The notes under the pieces: generated by a model
What the model saw: the letters and a program-made list of their open reading frames with translations, nothing else
The model's database searches: none
What the model was told of the DNA's origin: nothing
Assembly: GCA_037445775.1 (NCBI GenBank)
Contig: JBBIJX010000003.1
Coordinates: 11,284-75,283 of the forward strand
DNA length: 64,000 nucleotides
Origin: JBBUX01 sp037445775
GTDB lineage: Bacteria > Actinomycetota > Coriobacteriia > Anaerosomatales > PHET01
Reading direction: 5' to 3'
Part shown: positions 24,061 to 31,591 of the stretch, piece after piece
Position numbering within the stretch: position 1 is the first letter of the stretch
How the letters are laid out: each line of letters opens with the position of its first letter
Position numbers and translations under genes: made by a program

Positions 24061-25875
24061 TTACTCCAGATAGTCACGCAGCCTGCTGGACCGGCTCGGA
24101 TGCCGCAGCTTGCACAGCGTCTTCGATTCTATCTGGCGGATGCGCTCACGCGTCACGCCGAACTCGCGACCGACCTCCTCGAGCGTGCGTGGATGGCCAT
24201 CGACGAGACCGAACCTGAGCTCGATCACCTTGCGCTCGCGCTCAGACAGACCGTCGAGCACCCTCCCTAGCTGTTCCTGCAGCATCGAGAAGCTCGCCGC
24301 ATCCGGCGGAACGACCGCCTCTCCGTCCTCGATGAAGTCACCGAGCTGGCTGTCCTCTTCCTCGCCGATAGGCGTCTCCAGGCTGACCGGTTCCTGGCTG
24401 ATCTTCAGGATCTCGCGCACGCGATGCGCCGCTCGCTCGATCTCGCCATCCATCTCACGAATGCACGCCTCGGGGCGCGCACGGAACCAGCCCTCGCTCT
24501 CCTCAGACACGTAGATATCCGGCTCGGCGCCCTGAGCGCGCTGCCTGAGCGCGGCGATGGTGTCTTCAGCCTTCGGCTCGCGCTCGAGCTCCTTCACGAG
24601 CTTCTTGTTGACTGCGACGCGCACCTTGACGAGCCGGTCGAGCTCCCGCGTGATCGCAGCGATGTCGTCAGTCACCCCGTCGACCGGGTCCGGAGTCAAT
24701 GAGTGCCTGATCCAGTAGACGGCCCGCATATCCTCGGAGACGAGCTCCATCTTGACCGCGATCTCCTCAGGGAACGGCTCGCGGCCGAGCTCCTGCAGCA
24801 ACTGACGCTGGATGCGGATGAGCTTGTTGATGGTCTCGACCATGTGCACCGGAATGCGGATCGTCCGGGCCTGATCCGCGATGGCACGCGTGATCGCCTG
24901 ACGGATCCACCAGGTGGCGTACGTCGAGAACTTGAAACCCTTCACGTAGTCGAACTTCTCGACCGCACGTATCAGACCGAGGTTGCCTTCCTGGATGAGG
25001 TCGAGGAAGAGCATGCCACGGCCTACGTAGCGCTTCGCGATGGACACGACGAGTCTCAGATTCGCCTCAACCAGCTGTTGCTTGGCGTCTATGCCAACCT
25101 GCTCGATGCGGCGAAGCCGTCGCTGCTCGGCGCGATCGAGTTCATAGCCCTTGTCCGCGGCGTCCTCAAGACGAGCCGCGGCCTCAAGGCCCGCCTCGAT
25201 CTTCATTGCGTAGTCCACCTCTTGGGCCGCCGTGAGGAGCGGCACCTTGCCGATCTCCTTCAAGTACATCCTGACCGGGTCGCCGGTGAGAGGTGCGACG
25301 GCCGCCGCATCTGACGCGCGCTTCTTGGGCTTCTTCTTGCCCTTGGGAGCGACAGGTTTCGGCAGCTCGGCCTCGGCCGCCACCACATCCGCGATCTCGC
25401 TGTCTTCCTCATCCAAATCGTCGCGCGTGCTGGGCACGTCGGTCTCGACCTCCGCCACGACGTCAGCGACCGCGTCAGGGTCCAGCACGTGTGAGGGGTC
25501 CTCAACGATCTCGATACCGCTCACCTTGAACTGGGCGTAGATCCTGTCGAACTGCTCATCCTCGAGTCCCGCGTCCACAAGTGCCTGTTGGACGTCGTCG
25601 TCGGTGATGCTGCCGTGGTCGGCGCCCTTCCTGAAGATCGCCTGCACCTGCGGCAGCAAGAACTCCGGATCAGACGGAAGCGCGGGCGTCACCGCACCCG
25701 TGCGCTCAGCCGGTGCAGCCTTCTTCGGCGCAGGAGTGCGCGCGGCCTTCACTGGCGCCGCCTTCACTGGCGCCGCCTTCACCTGCGCCGTCTTCGGCGG
25801 TGCGGATTTGGCGGCTTTGTCCGCCTCTGGCGAACTCTTCTTCCTGGATGCGCCCGATCTTGGGTTCGTTGCCAC
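24061..25875 (-). CDS. rpoD: Primary RNA polymerase sigma factor (sigma-70/SigA) with a region 3 insertion
   Basis: This is the housekeeping sigma factor, 604 residues. A Lys/Ala/Pro-rich tail and acidic region 1.1-like part fill about 1-190. Region 1.2 begins at DPVRMYLKEIG (199-209), and region 2 with the -10 recognition helix spans about 266-340 (DLIQEGNLGLIRAVEKFD, FSTYATWWIRQAI). Region 3.2 is EPVSLETPIGEEEDS (495-509), and region 4 with the -35 helix-turn-helix is 540-600. Unusually, about 105 residues (377-482) separate EEIAVKM from VREILKIS, which are normally about 10-15 apart. Part of the insert (425-442) looks like a copy of 358-376. The GTG start has AAGGAG. It follows dnaG by 28 bp, as in the classic macromolecular synthesis operon. 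Confidence 0.95.
   Translation of the reverse strand: MATNPRSGASRKKSSPEADKAAKSAPPKTAQVKAAPVKAAPVKAARTPAPKKAAPAERTGAVTPALPSDPEFLLPQVQAIFRKGADHGSITDDDVQQALVDAGLEDEQFDRIYAQFKVSGIEIVEDPSHVLDPDAVADVVAEVETDVPSTRDDLDEEDSEIADVVAAEAELPKPVAPKGKKKPKKRASDAAAVAPLTGDPVRMYLKEIGKVPLLTAAQEVDYAMKIEAGLEAAARLEDAADKGYELDRAEQRRLRRIEQVGIDAKQQLVEANLRLVVSIAKRYVGRGMLFLDLIQEGNLGLIRAVEKFDYVKGFKFSTYATWWIRQAITRAIADQARTIRIPVHMVETINKLIRIQRQLLQELGREPFPEEIAVKMELVSEDMRAVYWIRHSLTPDPVDGVTDDIAAITRELDRLVKVRVAVNKKLVKELEREPKAEDTIAALRQRAQGAEPDIYVSEESEGWFRARPEACIREMDGEIERAAHRVREILKISQEPVSLETPIGEEEDSQLGDFIEDGEAVVPPDAASFSMLQEQLGRVLDGLSERERKVIELRFGLVDGHPRTLEEVGREFGVTRERIRQIESKTLCKLRHPSRSSRLRDYLE
25746..25790. repeat. Three tandem 15-bp units in the rpoD N-terminal tail
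   Basis: The unit CCTTCACTGGCGCCG occurs twice exactly and once with one change, in frame. It encodes repeated VKAAP units of the basic, disordered N-terminus. Such a slippage-prone tract can vary in copy number between strains. Confidence 0.7.
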
Positions 25876-25903
25876 GCTTCTCCTTGTGCTCTGCGTCAGG
25901 GTG

Positions 25904-27754
25904 CTAGCGGAGCGGACTGCGCCGCACAGCGTCGAGTTCGCGCTGCAGCTCCGCTACATCCTTCAGTATCTCGTCAGATAACGTTCTGTCCTTGACTGCT
26001 GCCGGCGATTTCAGCCGCGCCCTCCCGACGGCTATTCGCCGCTCGATGTCGAACTCCTTGAGCCTCATCACGCAGCCACTTACGAGTTCGCCCGCTACTT
26101 CTTCCCCTTGTGCGGTCAATGTCGCACCAGACAGCACGCGACCGGCGCCGGGGACCTTCTCCTCCATCCTGCCCACAAGAGTCGCGGCGCGCTCGCCTGC
26201 AGGTGCGCCGGCGATCACCTCGACCATTGCCCGGTAGGAAGGGTCGGACAAGACGGTCTCAGCAAGCAACTCCTGTGCCCGGGGGCGCAGCGCGGGCCAC
26301 TCAAGCAGTAGCGCGATGAGGTCTCTCGCGGTCTTGAGCTCGATGCTCATCGGATCGACAAGACCGCCGCCTGCCGCGGATGCCCCGGCAGCGTCACCCG
26401 ACGGAACGGCGAGGTCGTCTGCCCGTTCGGGGCCCGGCGGCCGTGCCTTCGCGCGCGAAATCGCGTGCTTCACCGTCGCGTAGTCGGCAAACAGGCGGTC
26501 GGCGATGTGGTTCGCGTAGTCGTCCGCGAGCAACGACTCCTTGATGGGAGCCAGTACCGCGGCCGCGTCAGCGAGCGCTCGCGCACGTTCCTCCGGGCGC
26601 TCGAGGTCCCAGCGCGCGAGACGGCGGTCTATCGCGAACTCAAGGAGCGGCTGTGCGCTGTGTACGACGTCTTGGATGGCGGCCGGCCCGCGCGTCGCGA
26701 CCGCGTCTGCGGGATCGGCACCTTCGGGGAGCACGGCCACGAGAAGCTCGACGCGGGCGCTCCCGGCCTCGGGGGTCACGGACCGGTCGACGAACTCGAC
26801 CGCCCTTTCCGCCGCGCGCATACCCGCCTCATCGCCGTCGAACACGTAGACGATCCGTCGCGCGAAGCGGCCGAGCAGCCTCACATGCTGCTGGGTGAGT
26901 GCGGTGCCGAGCGTAGCCACCACATTGTTGATCCCCGCCTCGTGCAGCGCGATGACGTCGGTGTAGCCCTCGACCACGAGCGCCGTCCCGCTCGCCGTGA
27001 TGGGGCCTTTCGCGCGGTCGATGGCGTAGAGGTTCGCGGACTTGCGGAAAACCGGAGTGTCGTTGGTGTTGAGGTACTTCGGTTCGCCGGAACCCACCAC
27101 GCGTCCGCCGAAGCCGACCACGCGGCCTTGGACGTCGCGGATGGGGAACATGATGCGTTCGTAGAACCGGTCCTTCATCTGCCCGGAGTCGCTCCGGAGC
27201 GCGACGTTGGCGCCCACCATCTCGTCGTGCGTGAACCCCGCCTTCGTAAGATGGGCGCAGAGCGCGCCTCGCCCCGGCGCGTATCCGAGGTCCCAGGAGT
27301 TCGCGACCGCCGTGCCGAAGCCACGCCCGGCGAGGTAGTCCCGCGCGCGACCGGCTCCCGCGTCACGTGAGCCGGTCAACGTGCGATGGAAGAATGCGGC
27401 GCTCTCAGCTAGGGCAGCGTACAGCCGTTCCTTGGTGCCTCGCGGCACGCCTCCCTCACTCTCATGCAGTTCGATGTGCGCACGATCGGCGAGCAGCCGA
27501 ACCGCATCGGGGAAGTCGAGGCTCTCGGAGCGCATCAGGAAGCCGAACGCGTCGCCGCCCGCACCGCATCCGAAGCAGTGCCAGAGCTGCGTCGCGGGGT
27601 CGATCTTGAAGCTCGGCGTCTTCTCTCCGTGGAACGGGCAGTTCCCCCAGAATAGACGCCCCTTCTGCCGCAGAACGACGCGCTCGGAGACTAGGGCCAC
27701 GAGGTCAGTGGCGTCGCGTACGCGCGCGATGTCCTCATCCGTTATTCGACCCAC
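25904..27754 (-). CDS. dnaG: DNA primase
   Basis: DnaG synthesises RNA primers at the replication fork. The 616-residue protein has the N-terminal zinc finger C39-x2-H42...C60-x2-C63 (NCPFHGEKTPSF and WHCFGCG). The RNA polymerase core follows, with the Toprim motif VVEGYTDVIAL (about 263-273) and DGDEAG, and then a C-terminal helicase-binding domain. The start has a strong GGGAGGAGG site. It is cotranscribed with rpoD. The C-terminal part has an Ala/Gly-rich linker around 440-460. Confidence 0.95.
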   Translation of the reverse strand: MGRITDEDIARVRDATDLVALVSERVVLRQKGRLFWGNCPFHGEKTPSFKIDPATQLWHCFGCGAGGDAFGFLMRSESLDFPDAVRLLADRAHIELHESEGGVPRGTKERLYAALAESAAFFHRTLTGSRDAGAGRARDYLAGRGFGTAVANSWDLGYAPGRGALCAHLTKAGFTHDEMVGANVALRSDSGQMKDRFYERIMFPIRDVQGRVVGFGGRVVGSGEPKYLNTNDTPVFRKSANLYAIDRAKGPITASGTALVVEGYTDVIALHEAGINNVVATLGTALTQQHVRLLGRFARRIVYVFDGDEAGMRAAERAVEFVDRSVTPEAGSARVELLVAVLPEGADPADAVATRGPAAIQDVVHSAQPLLEFAIDRRLARWDLERPEERARALADAAAVLAPIKESLLADDYANHIADRLFADYATVKHAISRAKARPPGPERADDLAVPSGDAAGASAAGGGLVDPMSIELKTARDLIALLLEWPALRPRAQELLAETVLSDPSYRAMVEVIAGAPAGERAATLVGRMEEKVPGAGRVLSGATLTAQGEEVAGELVSGCVMRLKEFDIERRIAVGRARLKSPAAVKDRTLSDEILKDVAELQRELDAVRRSPLR

Positions 27755-27793
27755 ATGACCTCCTCCCGTGGATACCTACCCGCTGAGACACCT

Positions 27794-27826
27794 GTGCTCC
27801 CGAGGGCGCTTCGCCCCCGGGAGCAC
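27794..27826 (-). terminator. Strong hairpin between hppA and dnaG
   Basis: GTGCTCCCG and CGGGAGCAC form a 9-bp outer stem, extended by GGGCG/CGCCC around a tiny loop. It lies 38 bp after the hppA stop and 39 bp before the dnaG ATG. There is no T-run, so it is either a Rho-assisted terminator or a processing or stability element. Confidence 0.5.
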
Positions 27827-27864
27827 CGGGTCACAACGACGCTATGAGCCGATGGTGCTAAGTA

Positions 27865-30033
27865 CTAGCCGCCGTGAACCTTGAGGAACAGCGGCGCGAA
27901 CACGAGCGACACGACCGTCATGAGCTTGATGAGGATGTTCATCGCTGGACCCGAGGTGTCCTTGAACGGGTCGCCGACAGTATCACCAACCACTGCGGCC
28001 TTGTGCGCCTCGGAACCCTTGCCGCCGAACTTGCCGCTTTCGATGTACTTCTTGGCGTTGTCCCACGCACCTCCCGCGTTCGCCATCATGATCGCGAGCA
28101 GGAAGCCGGAGACGACGGCGCCCGCGAGGAACCCGCCCAGGATCTCGAGGTTCACCACGCCGAGCGTGATAGGAACCAGCACGGCGAGCACGCCGGGAAC
28201 CACCATCTCCTTCAGAGCGCCCTTTGTGGCGATGTCCACACACGCGGCGTAGTCGGCGCGCGCGCCTTCCTCACCCGCGAGCAGGCCCGGGATCTCCTTG
28301 AACTGGCGACGTACCTCACCAATCATGGCGAACGCGGCACGACCCACGGCGTTCATCGTGAGCGCACCGAACAGGTACGGAAGCATCGCGCCGATGAACA
28401 GGCCTACGACGATGTAGGGATTCTCAAGCGACAGGTTCAACTTGATCCCGCCGGCCGCAATGGTAGTACGGAACGCCGTGAACAGCGCGAGCGCCGTCAG
28501 GCCGGCCGAGCCGATCGCGAAGCCCTTGGCGATCGCGGCCGTGGTGTTGCCCACCGAATCAAGGCCGTCGGTGATCTTGCGGATACCTGGGTCCATGTGC
28601 GCCATCTCTGCGATGCCGCCGGCGTTGTCGGCCACGGGACCGTATGCGTCGACGCCCACCGTGATTGCCGTGATCGACAACATGCCGAGCGCGGCTAGCG
28701 CGATACCGTAGATGCCCGAAGTGTCCGACCAGGGCACCGCGAGGTTACCCATCGTATACGCGCCCCAGATGCCGACCCCCACGACGAGGATCGGACCCAC
28801 CGTCGAGATCATCCCGACACCGAGGCCGGAGATGATGTTCGTCGCAGGACCGGTCTGACTGGCGTCGGCGATGCCCTTGACTGGCTTGAAATGGTCCGAG
28901 CAGTAGTATTCGGTGAGCTGGCCGATCGCGATACCAGCCACAAGACCGATCACGACGGAGCCGAAGTACCACATACGGCTCATGTCACCCACCGAGTCGC
29001 CCCACCACCAGAAGAGCGCGGCCATCGCGCCGACCTCGAGAACAGCCGCGACGTAGGTCCCGGTGTTTAGCGCGGTGTGCAGGTTGGAGCCTTCCTTCGC
29101 ACGGACCGCGAACAGGCCGATGATCGACATGAGGATACCGGCGGCCGCGATCAGTAGCGGCATGGTGATACCGAAGCTGAGGTCCATCGGAGCGACTGAG
29201 ACGATGTCCTGCAGCACGAAGACGGTCTCGTCGATACTGAGCGCCTGAAGCCGCTCGATGGTGAGCCCGCCCCACAGCGCGAGAGCCAGCACGATGGGAG
29301 CGAGCATCGAGCCCACGTAGCTCTCGAAGAGGTCCGCGCCCATGCCCGCGACGTCGCCTACGTTGTCGCCCACGTTGTCGGCGATGACCGCCGGGTTACG
29401 CGGATCGTCCTCGGGGATGCCCGCCTCAACCTTGCCCACGAGGTCCGCGCCAACGTCGGCGGCCTTGGTGTAGATGCCGCCGCCGACACGTGCGAACAAC
29501 GCGATCGAACTCGCGCCAAGTGCGAAACCGTTGACGATCGCCTGGTCGGCGATCGGGTTGTCACCGGTGATGATGAAGACGATCGCCCAGATCGAAAGGC
29601 CGAAAAGGCCGAACGAGGCCACGGTGAGGCCCATCGTCAGACCCGAACGGAACGCGACGTTGAGCGCGCTCGCTACGCCTACGGTGGCAGCCTGCGCGGT
29701 CCGCGCGTTGGCACGGGTCGCGACGAACATGCCCACAAAGCCGGCGGTCGCAGACAGGAGACCTCCCGTCAGGAACGCGACGCCCGTAAGCAGGCCCTCG
29801 GTCGTTGAGGTGCCCGTGAACGTGAGCAGTGCGAACACGACGATGGCGAAGATGATCAGCACACGCCACTCCGCCTTGAGGAACGCCATGGCGCCCTCCT
29901 GCGTGGCCTTCGAGATGTCTTGCATCTTCTGGTTGCCGGGGTCCTGCTTGAGGACCCATCTGCCCAGAAACGCGGCGACAACGAGGCCGACGGCCGCGCA
30001 CATCGGCGCGAGCCAGGCTACTGCCCCAGTCAT
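27865..30033 (-). CDS. hppA: Membrane-bound K+-stimulated ion-pumping pyrophosphatase
   Basis: This integral membrane enzyme hydrolyses pyrophosphate and exports H+ or Na+. The 722-residue protein has about 16 helices. Catalytic Asp/Lys motifs are visible in DVGADLVGKVEAGIPEDDPRNP, DNVGDNVGDVAGMGADLFESY, DAYGPVADNAGGIAEM and the C-terminal GDTVGDPFKDTSGPA. The determinant GNTTAAIAKG has Ala at residue 499, where K+-independent enzymes have Lys, so it should need K+. The Glu in ADLFESY is compatible with Na+ or K+-type H+ pumps, so the ion is undecided. It fits with PPi-producing PPDK encoded nearby. ATG 30033 has AAGGGAGAG. A 34-residue upstream extension is rejected. Confidence 0.95.
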   Translation of the reverse strand: MTGAVAWLAPMCAAVGLVVAAFLGRWVLKQDPGNQKMQDISKATQEGAMAFLKAEWRVLIIFAIVVFALLTFTGTSTTEGLLTGVAFLTGGLLSATAGFVGMFVATRANARTAQAATVGVASALNVAFRSGLTMGLTVASFGLFGLSIWAIVFIITGDNPIADQAIVNGFALGASSIALFARVGGGIYTKAADVGADLVGKVEAGIPEDDPRNPAVIADNVGDNVGDVAGMGADLFESYVGSMLAPIVLALALWGGLTIERLQALSIDETVFVLQDIVSVAPMDLSFGITMPLLIAAAGILMSIIGLFAVRAKEGSNLHTALNTGTYVAAVLEVGAMAALFWWWGDSVGDMSRMWYFGSVVIGLVAGIAIGQLTEYYCSDHFKPVKGIADASQTGPATNIISGLGVGMISTVGPILVVGVGIWGAYTMGNLAVPWSDTSGIYGIALAALGMLSITAITVGVDAYGPVADNAGGIAEMAHMDPGIRKITDGLDSVGNTTAAIAKGFAIGSAGLTALALFTAFRTTIAAGGIKLNLSLENPYIVVGLFIGAMLPYLFGALTMNAVGRAAFAMIGEVRRQFKEIPGLLAGEEGARADYAACVDIATKGALKEMVVPGVLAVLVPITLGVVNLEILGGFLAGAVVSGFLLAIMMANAGGAWDNAKKYIESGKFGGKGSEAHKAAVVGDTVGDPFKDTSGPAMNILIKLMTVVSLVFAPLFLKVHGG

Positions 30034-30066
30034 GCACACTCTCCCTTCGTAAGAACACGACGATCC

Positions 30067-30088
30067 AGTGCCGCAGACGTGCGGCACT
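30067..30088. repeat. Perfect hairpin in the hppA leader
   Basis: Nine-base arms AGTGCCGCA and TGCGGCACT flank a 4-nt loop. It falls in the predicted 5' leader of hppA, 34 bp upstream of the start codon. It could stabilise the mRNA, or attenuate transcription from dgt into hppA. Confidence 0.45.
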
Positions 30089-30136
30089 CGGACACTTGCG
30101 GATGAGAGACCCCCTCGTGCGGACTCTCGGCGCATA

Positions 30137-30164
30137 AGTATCGCACAGGAAACATGCCTGTCAT
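30137..30164 (-). promoter_or_regulatory. Candidate hppA promoter at the end of dgt
   Basis: ATGACA (30164-30159) and GATACT (30142-30137) are 16 bp apart on the minus strand, overlapping the dgt stop codon. The predicted leader to hppA is about 95 nt and contains the hairpin at 30067-30088. Confidence 0.4.
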
Positions 30165-31195
30165 ACCAACCACTTCTTGGGTATGAAGAGGCGTTCGAAC
30201 TCCCTGATCGCGTAGCGGTCGGTCATGCCGGCGACGTAGTCTACGACCCGCTGGACGAGTTCGTCCGCCGAGTCCGGCCTGTGCTCCTCCGGCAGCTGCT
30301 CTGGACTCTCGAGGTAGTGCTCGAAGAGCATCTGGACGACACGGGCGGCGCGCGGCTCCTCGCTCTTCGCCCGGCGCGACAGATACACGTTGTCGAACAG
30401 GAACGTCCGCAACCCCATCATCGCCTCCCACACCGCGGGCGACATCCTGATCCGGTCTCCCTTCGACGAAGTGTCGATGAGGTCGGTCACCATCGTCGTG
30501 ATGCGTGCGGCGTGGTGGATGCCGAGCACTACGATGGGCTCTGGCGGCAGGTCCGCCTCTTCGAGCACGCCCGCCCGGATCGCGTCGTCGATGTCGTGGT
30601 TCACGTAGGCGACGCGGTCACACACGCGCACGATCTGTCCCTCGAGGGTCGCGGGCACGTGCCCGCCGGTGTGGCCCAAGATGCCGTCACGGACCTCCCA
30701 GGTCAGGTTGAGCCCCTTGCCGTCGTACTCCAGACGCTCGACGATCCGCAGCGACTGGCGGTTGTGCTCGTAAGAGGCGGGTGCGCCGGGATGGCGGGGG
30801 CCCACCTCCCTGAGCACCTCATCGAGCGCCTGTTCGCCGGTGTGGCCAAAGGGCGTATGCCCGAGGTCATGGCCGAGCGCGATTGCTTCGGTGAGGTCCT
30901 CGTTCAATCCGAGCGCACGAGCAACGGAGCGCGAGATCTGCGCGACCTCGAGCGTATGCGTGAGACGGGTGCGGTAGTGGTCGCCCTCCGGGGCGAGGAA
31001 GACCTGCGTCTTGTGCGAGAGCCGCCGGAACGCCTTGCAGTGGATGATGCGGTCGCGGTCGCGCTGGAAGCCAGTCCGGTAGGGATCGTGAGCTACCGAG
31101 CGTTCGCGGCCGCGGGACGCATCGGCGAACGCCGCCCGCTCCGACAGCGTCCGGTGCTCGGCCGCCTCGATATCTTCACGCCTCCGTACGCTCAC
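30161..31195 (-). CDS. dgt: dGTP triphosphohydrolase-like HD-domain protein
   Basis: This protein hydrolyses dNTPs to deoxynucleosides and triphosphate, and helps balance dNTP pools. The 344 residues carry the family start YRTGFQRDRDRIIHCKAFRRLSHKTQVF and the HD-site residues H80 (RLTHTLEV) and H109-D110 (GHDLGHTPFGH), with D in VCDRVAYVNHDIDD further on. The GTG at 31195 overlaps the stop of the small membrane gene (GTGA). The longer open frame to 31555 is antisense-like. This is the short clade of the family, and preference for dGTP over other dNTPs is not certain. Confidence 0.9.
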   Translation of the reverse strand: MSVRRREDIEAAEHRTLSERAAFADASRGRERSVAHDPYRTGFQRDRDRIIHCKAFRRLSHKTQVFLAPEGDHYRTRLTHTLEVAQISRSVARALGLNEDLTEAIALGHDLGHTPFGHTGEQALDEVLREVGPRHPGAPASYEHNRQSLRIVERLEYDGKGLNLTWEVRDGILGHTGGHVPATLEGQIVRVCDRVAYVNHDIDDAIRAGVLEEADLPPEPIVVLGIHHAARITTMVTDLIDTSSKGDRIRMSPAVWEAMMGLRTFLFDNVYLSRRAKSEEPRAARVVQMLFEHYLESPEQLPEEHRPDSADELVQRVVDYVAGMTDRYAIREFERLFIPKKWLV

Positions 31196-31533
31196 AGACG
31201 ACCCCACGACCACATGAGCCCGGCGGCGACCAGAGCGCCGAGAACGCCGCCCAGAAGCCACGGCCGTGAGATGCGCAACGTGCGGCTGATCCACGTGCCG
31301 AGCGCCGTCGGGACGATTGCCAGCTGGGCGCACGCGAGGGCGCTGCCGGCGATCGTCGTCAGCGCGCGTGTGAGCGGTTCGGGAGGCGGTGACACGATCG
31401 CGTCCACTGCCATATACAATGCGAGCGCGAGACCCATCGCCCCGAGCCAGTCCTGCCAGAACTGATGCTCGGTGCGCGAACGGCCCTGGATGATCGGCGA
31501 ACCGGCCTGCTGCCAGAGCTTCGTCCCTCGCAC
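31192..31533 (-). CDS. Small membrane protein, unknown
   Basis: This 113-residue protein has three hydrophobic segments (about 33-52, 60-80 and 87-108) after a polar N-terminus containing TEHQFWQDW. GTG 31533 is chosen for its GGGGAGG site 5 nt upstream and because it begins just past the ppdK terminator. The stop overlaps dgt by 4 bp, so the two are translated together. No family was recognised. Confidence 0.6.
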   Translation of the reverse strand: MRGTKLWQQAGSPIIQGRSRTEHQFWQDWLGAMGLALALYMAVDAIVSPPPEPLTRALTTIAGSALACAQLAIVPTALGTWISRTLRISRPWLLGGVLGALVAAGLMWSWGRL

Positions 31534-31554
31534 GCACGCCTCCCCTCGCACGCA

Positions 31555-31582
31555 CAAGACCCGGTCAGTTGACCGGGTCTTG
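31555..31582 (-). terminator. Terminator after ppdK
   Basis: A perfect 12-13 bp stem (CAAGACCCGGTCA with its complement) and a 2-4 nt loop starts 10 bp after the ppdK stop. The hairpin is very stable but lacks a long T-run. It separates ppdK from the small membrane gene and dgt. Confidence 0.65.
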
Positions 31583-31591
31583 GATCGAGCG

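Noticed and set aside
31196..31555. N-terminal extension of dgt
   Set aside because: It overlaps the small membrane gene, which has its own ribosome site, and lacks HD-family similarity.
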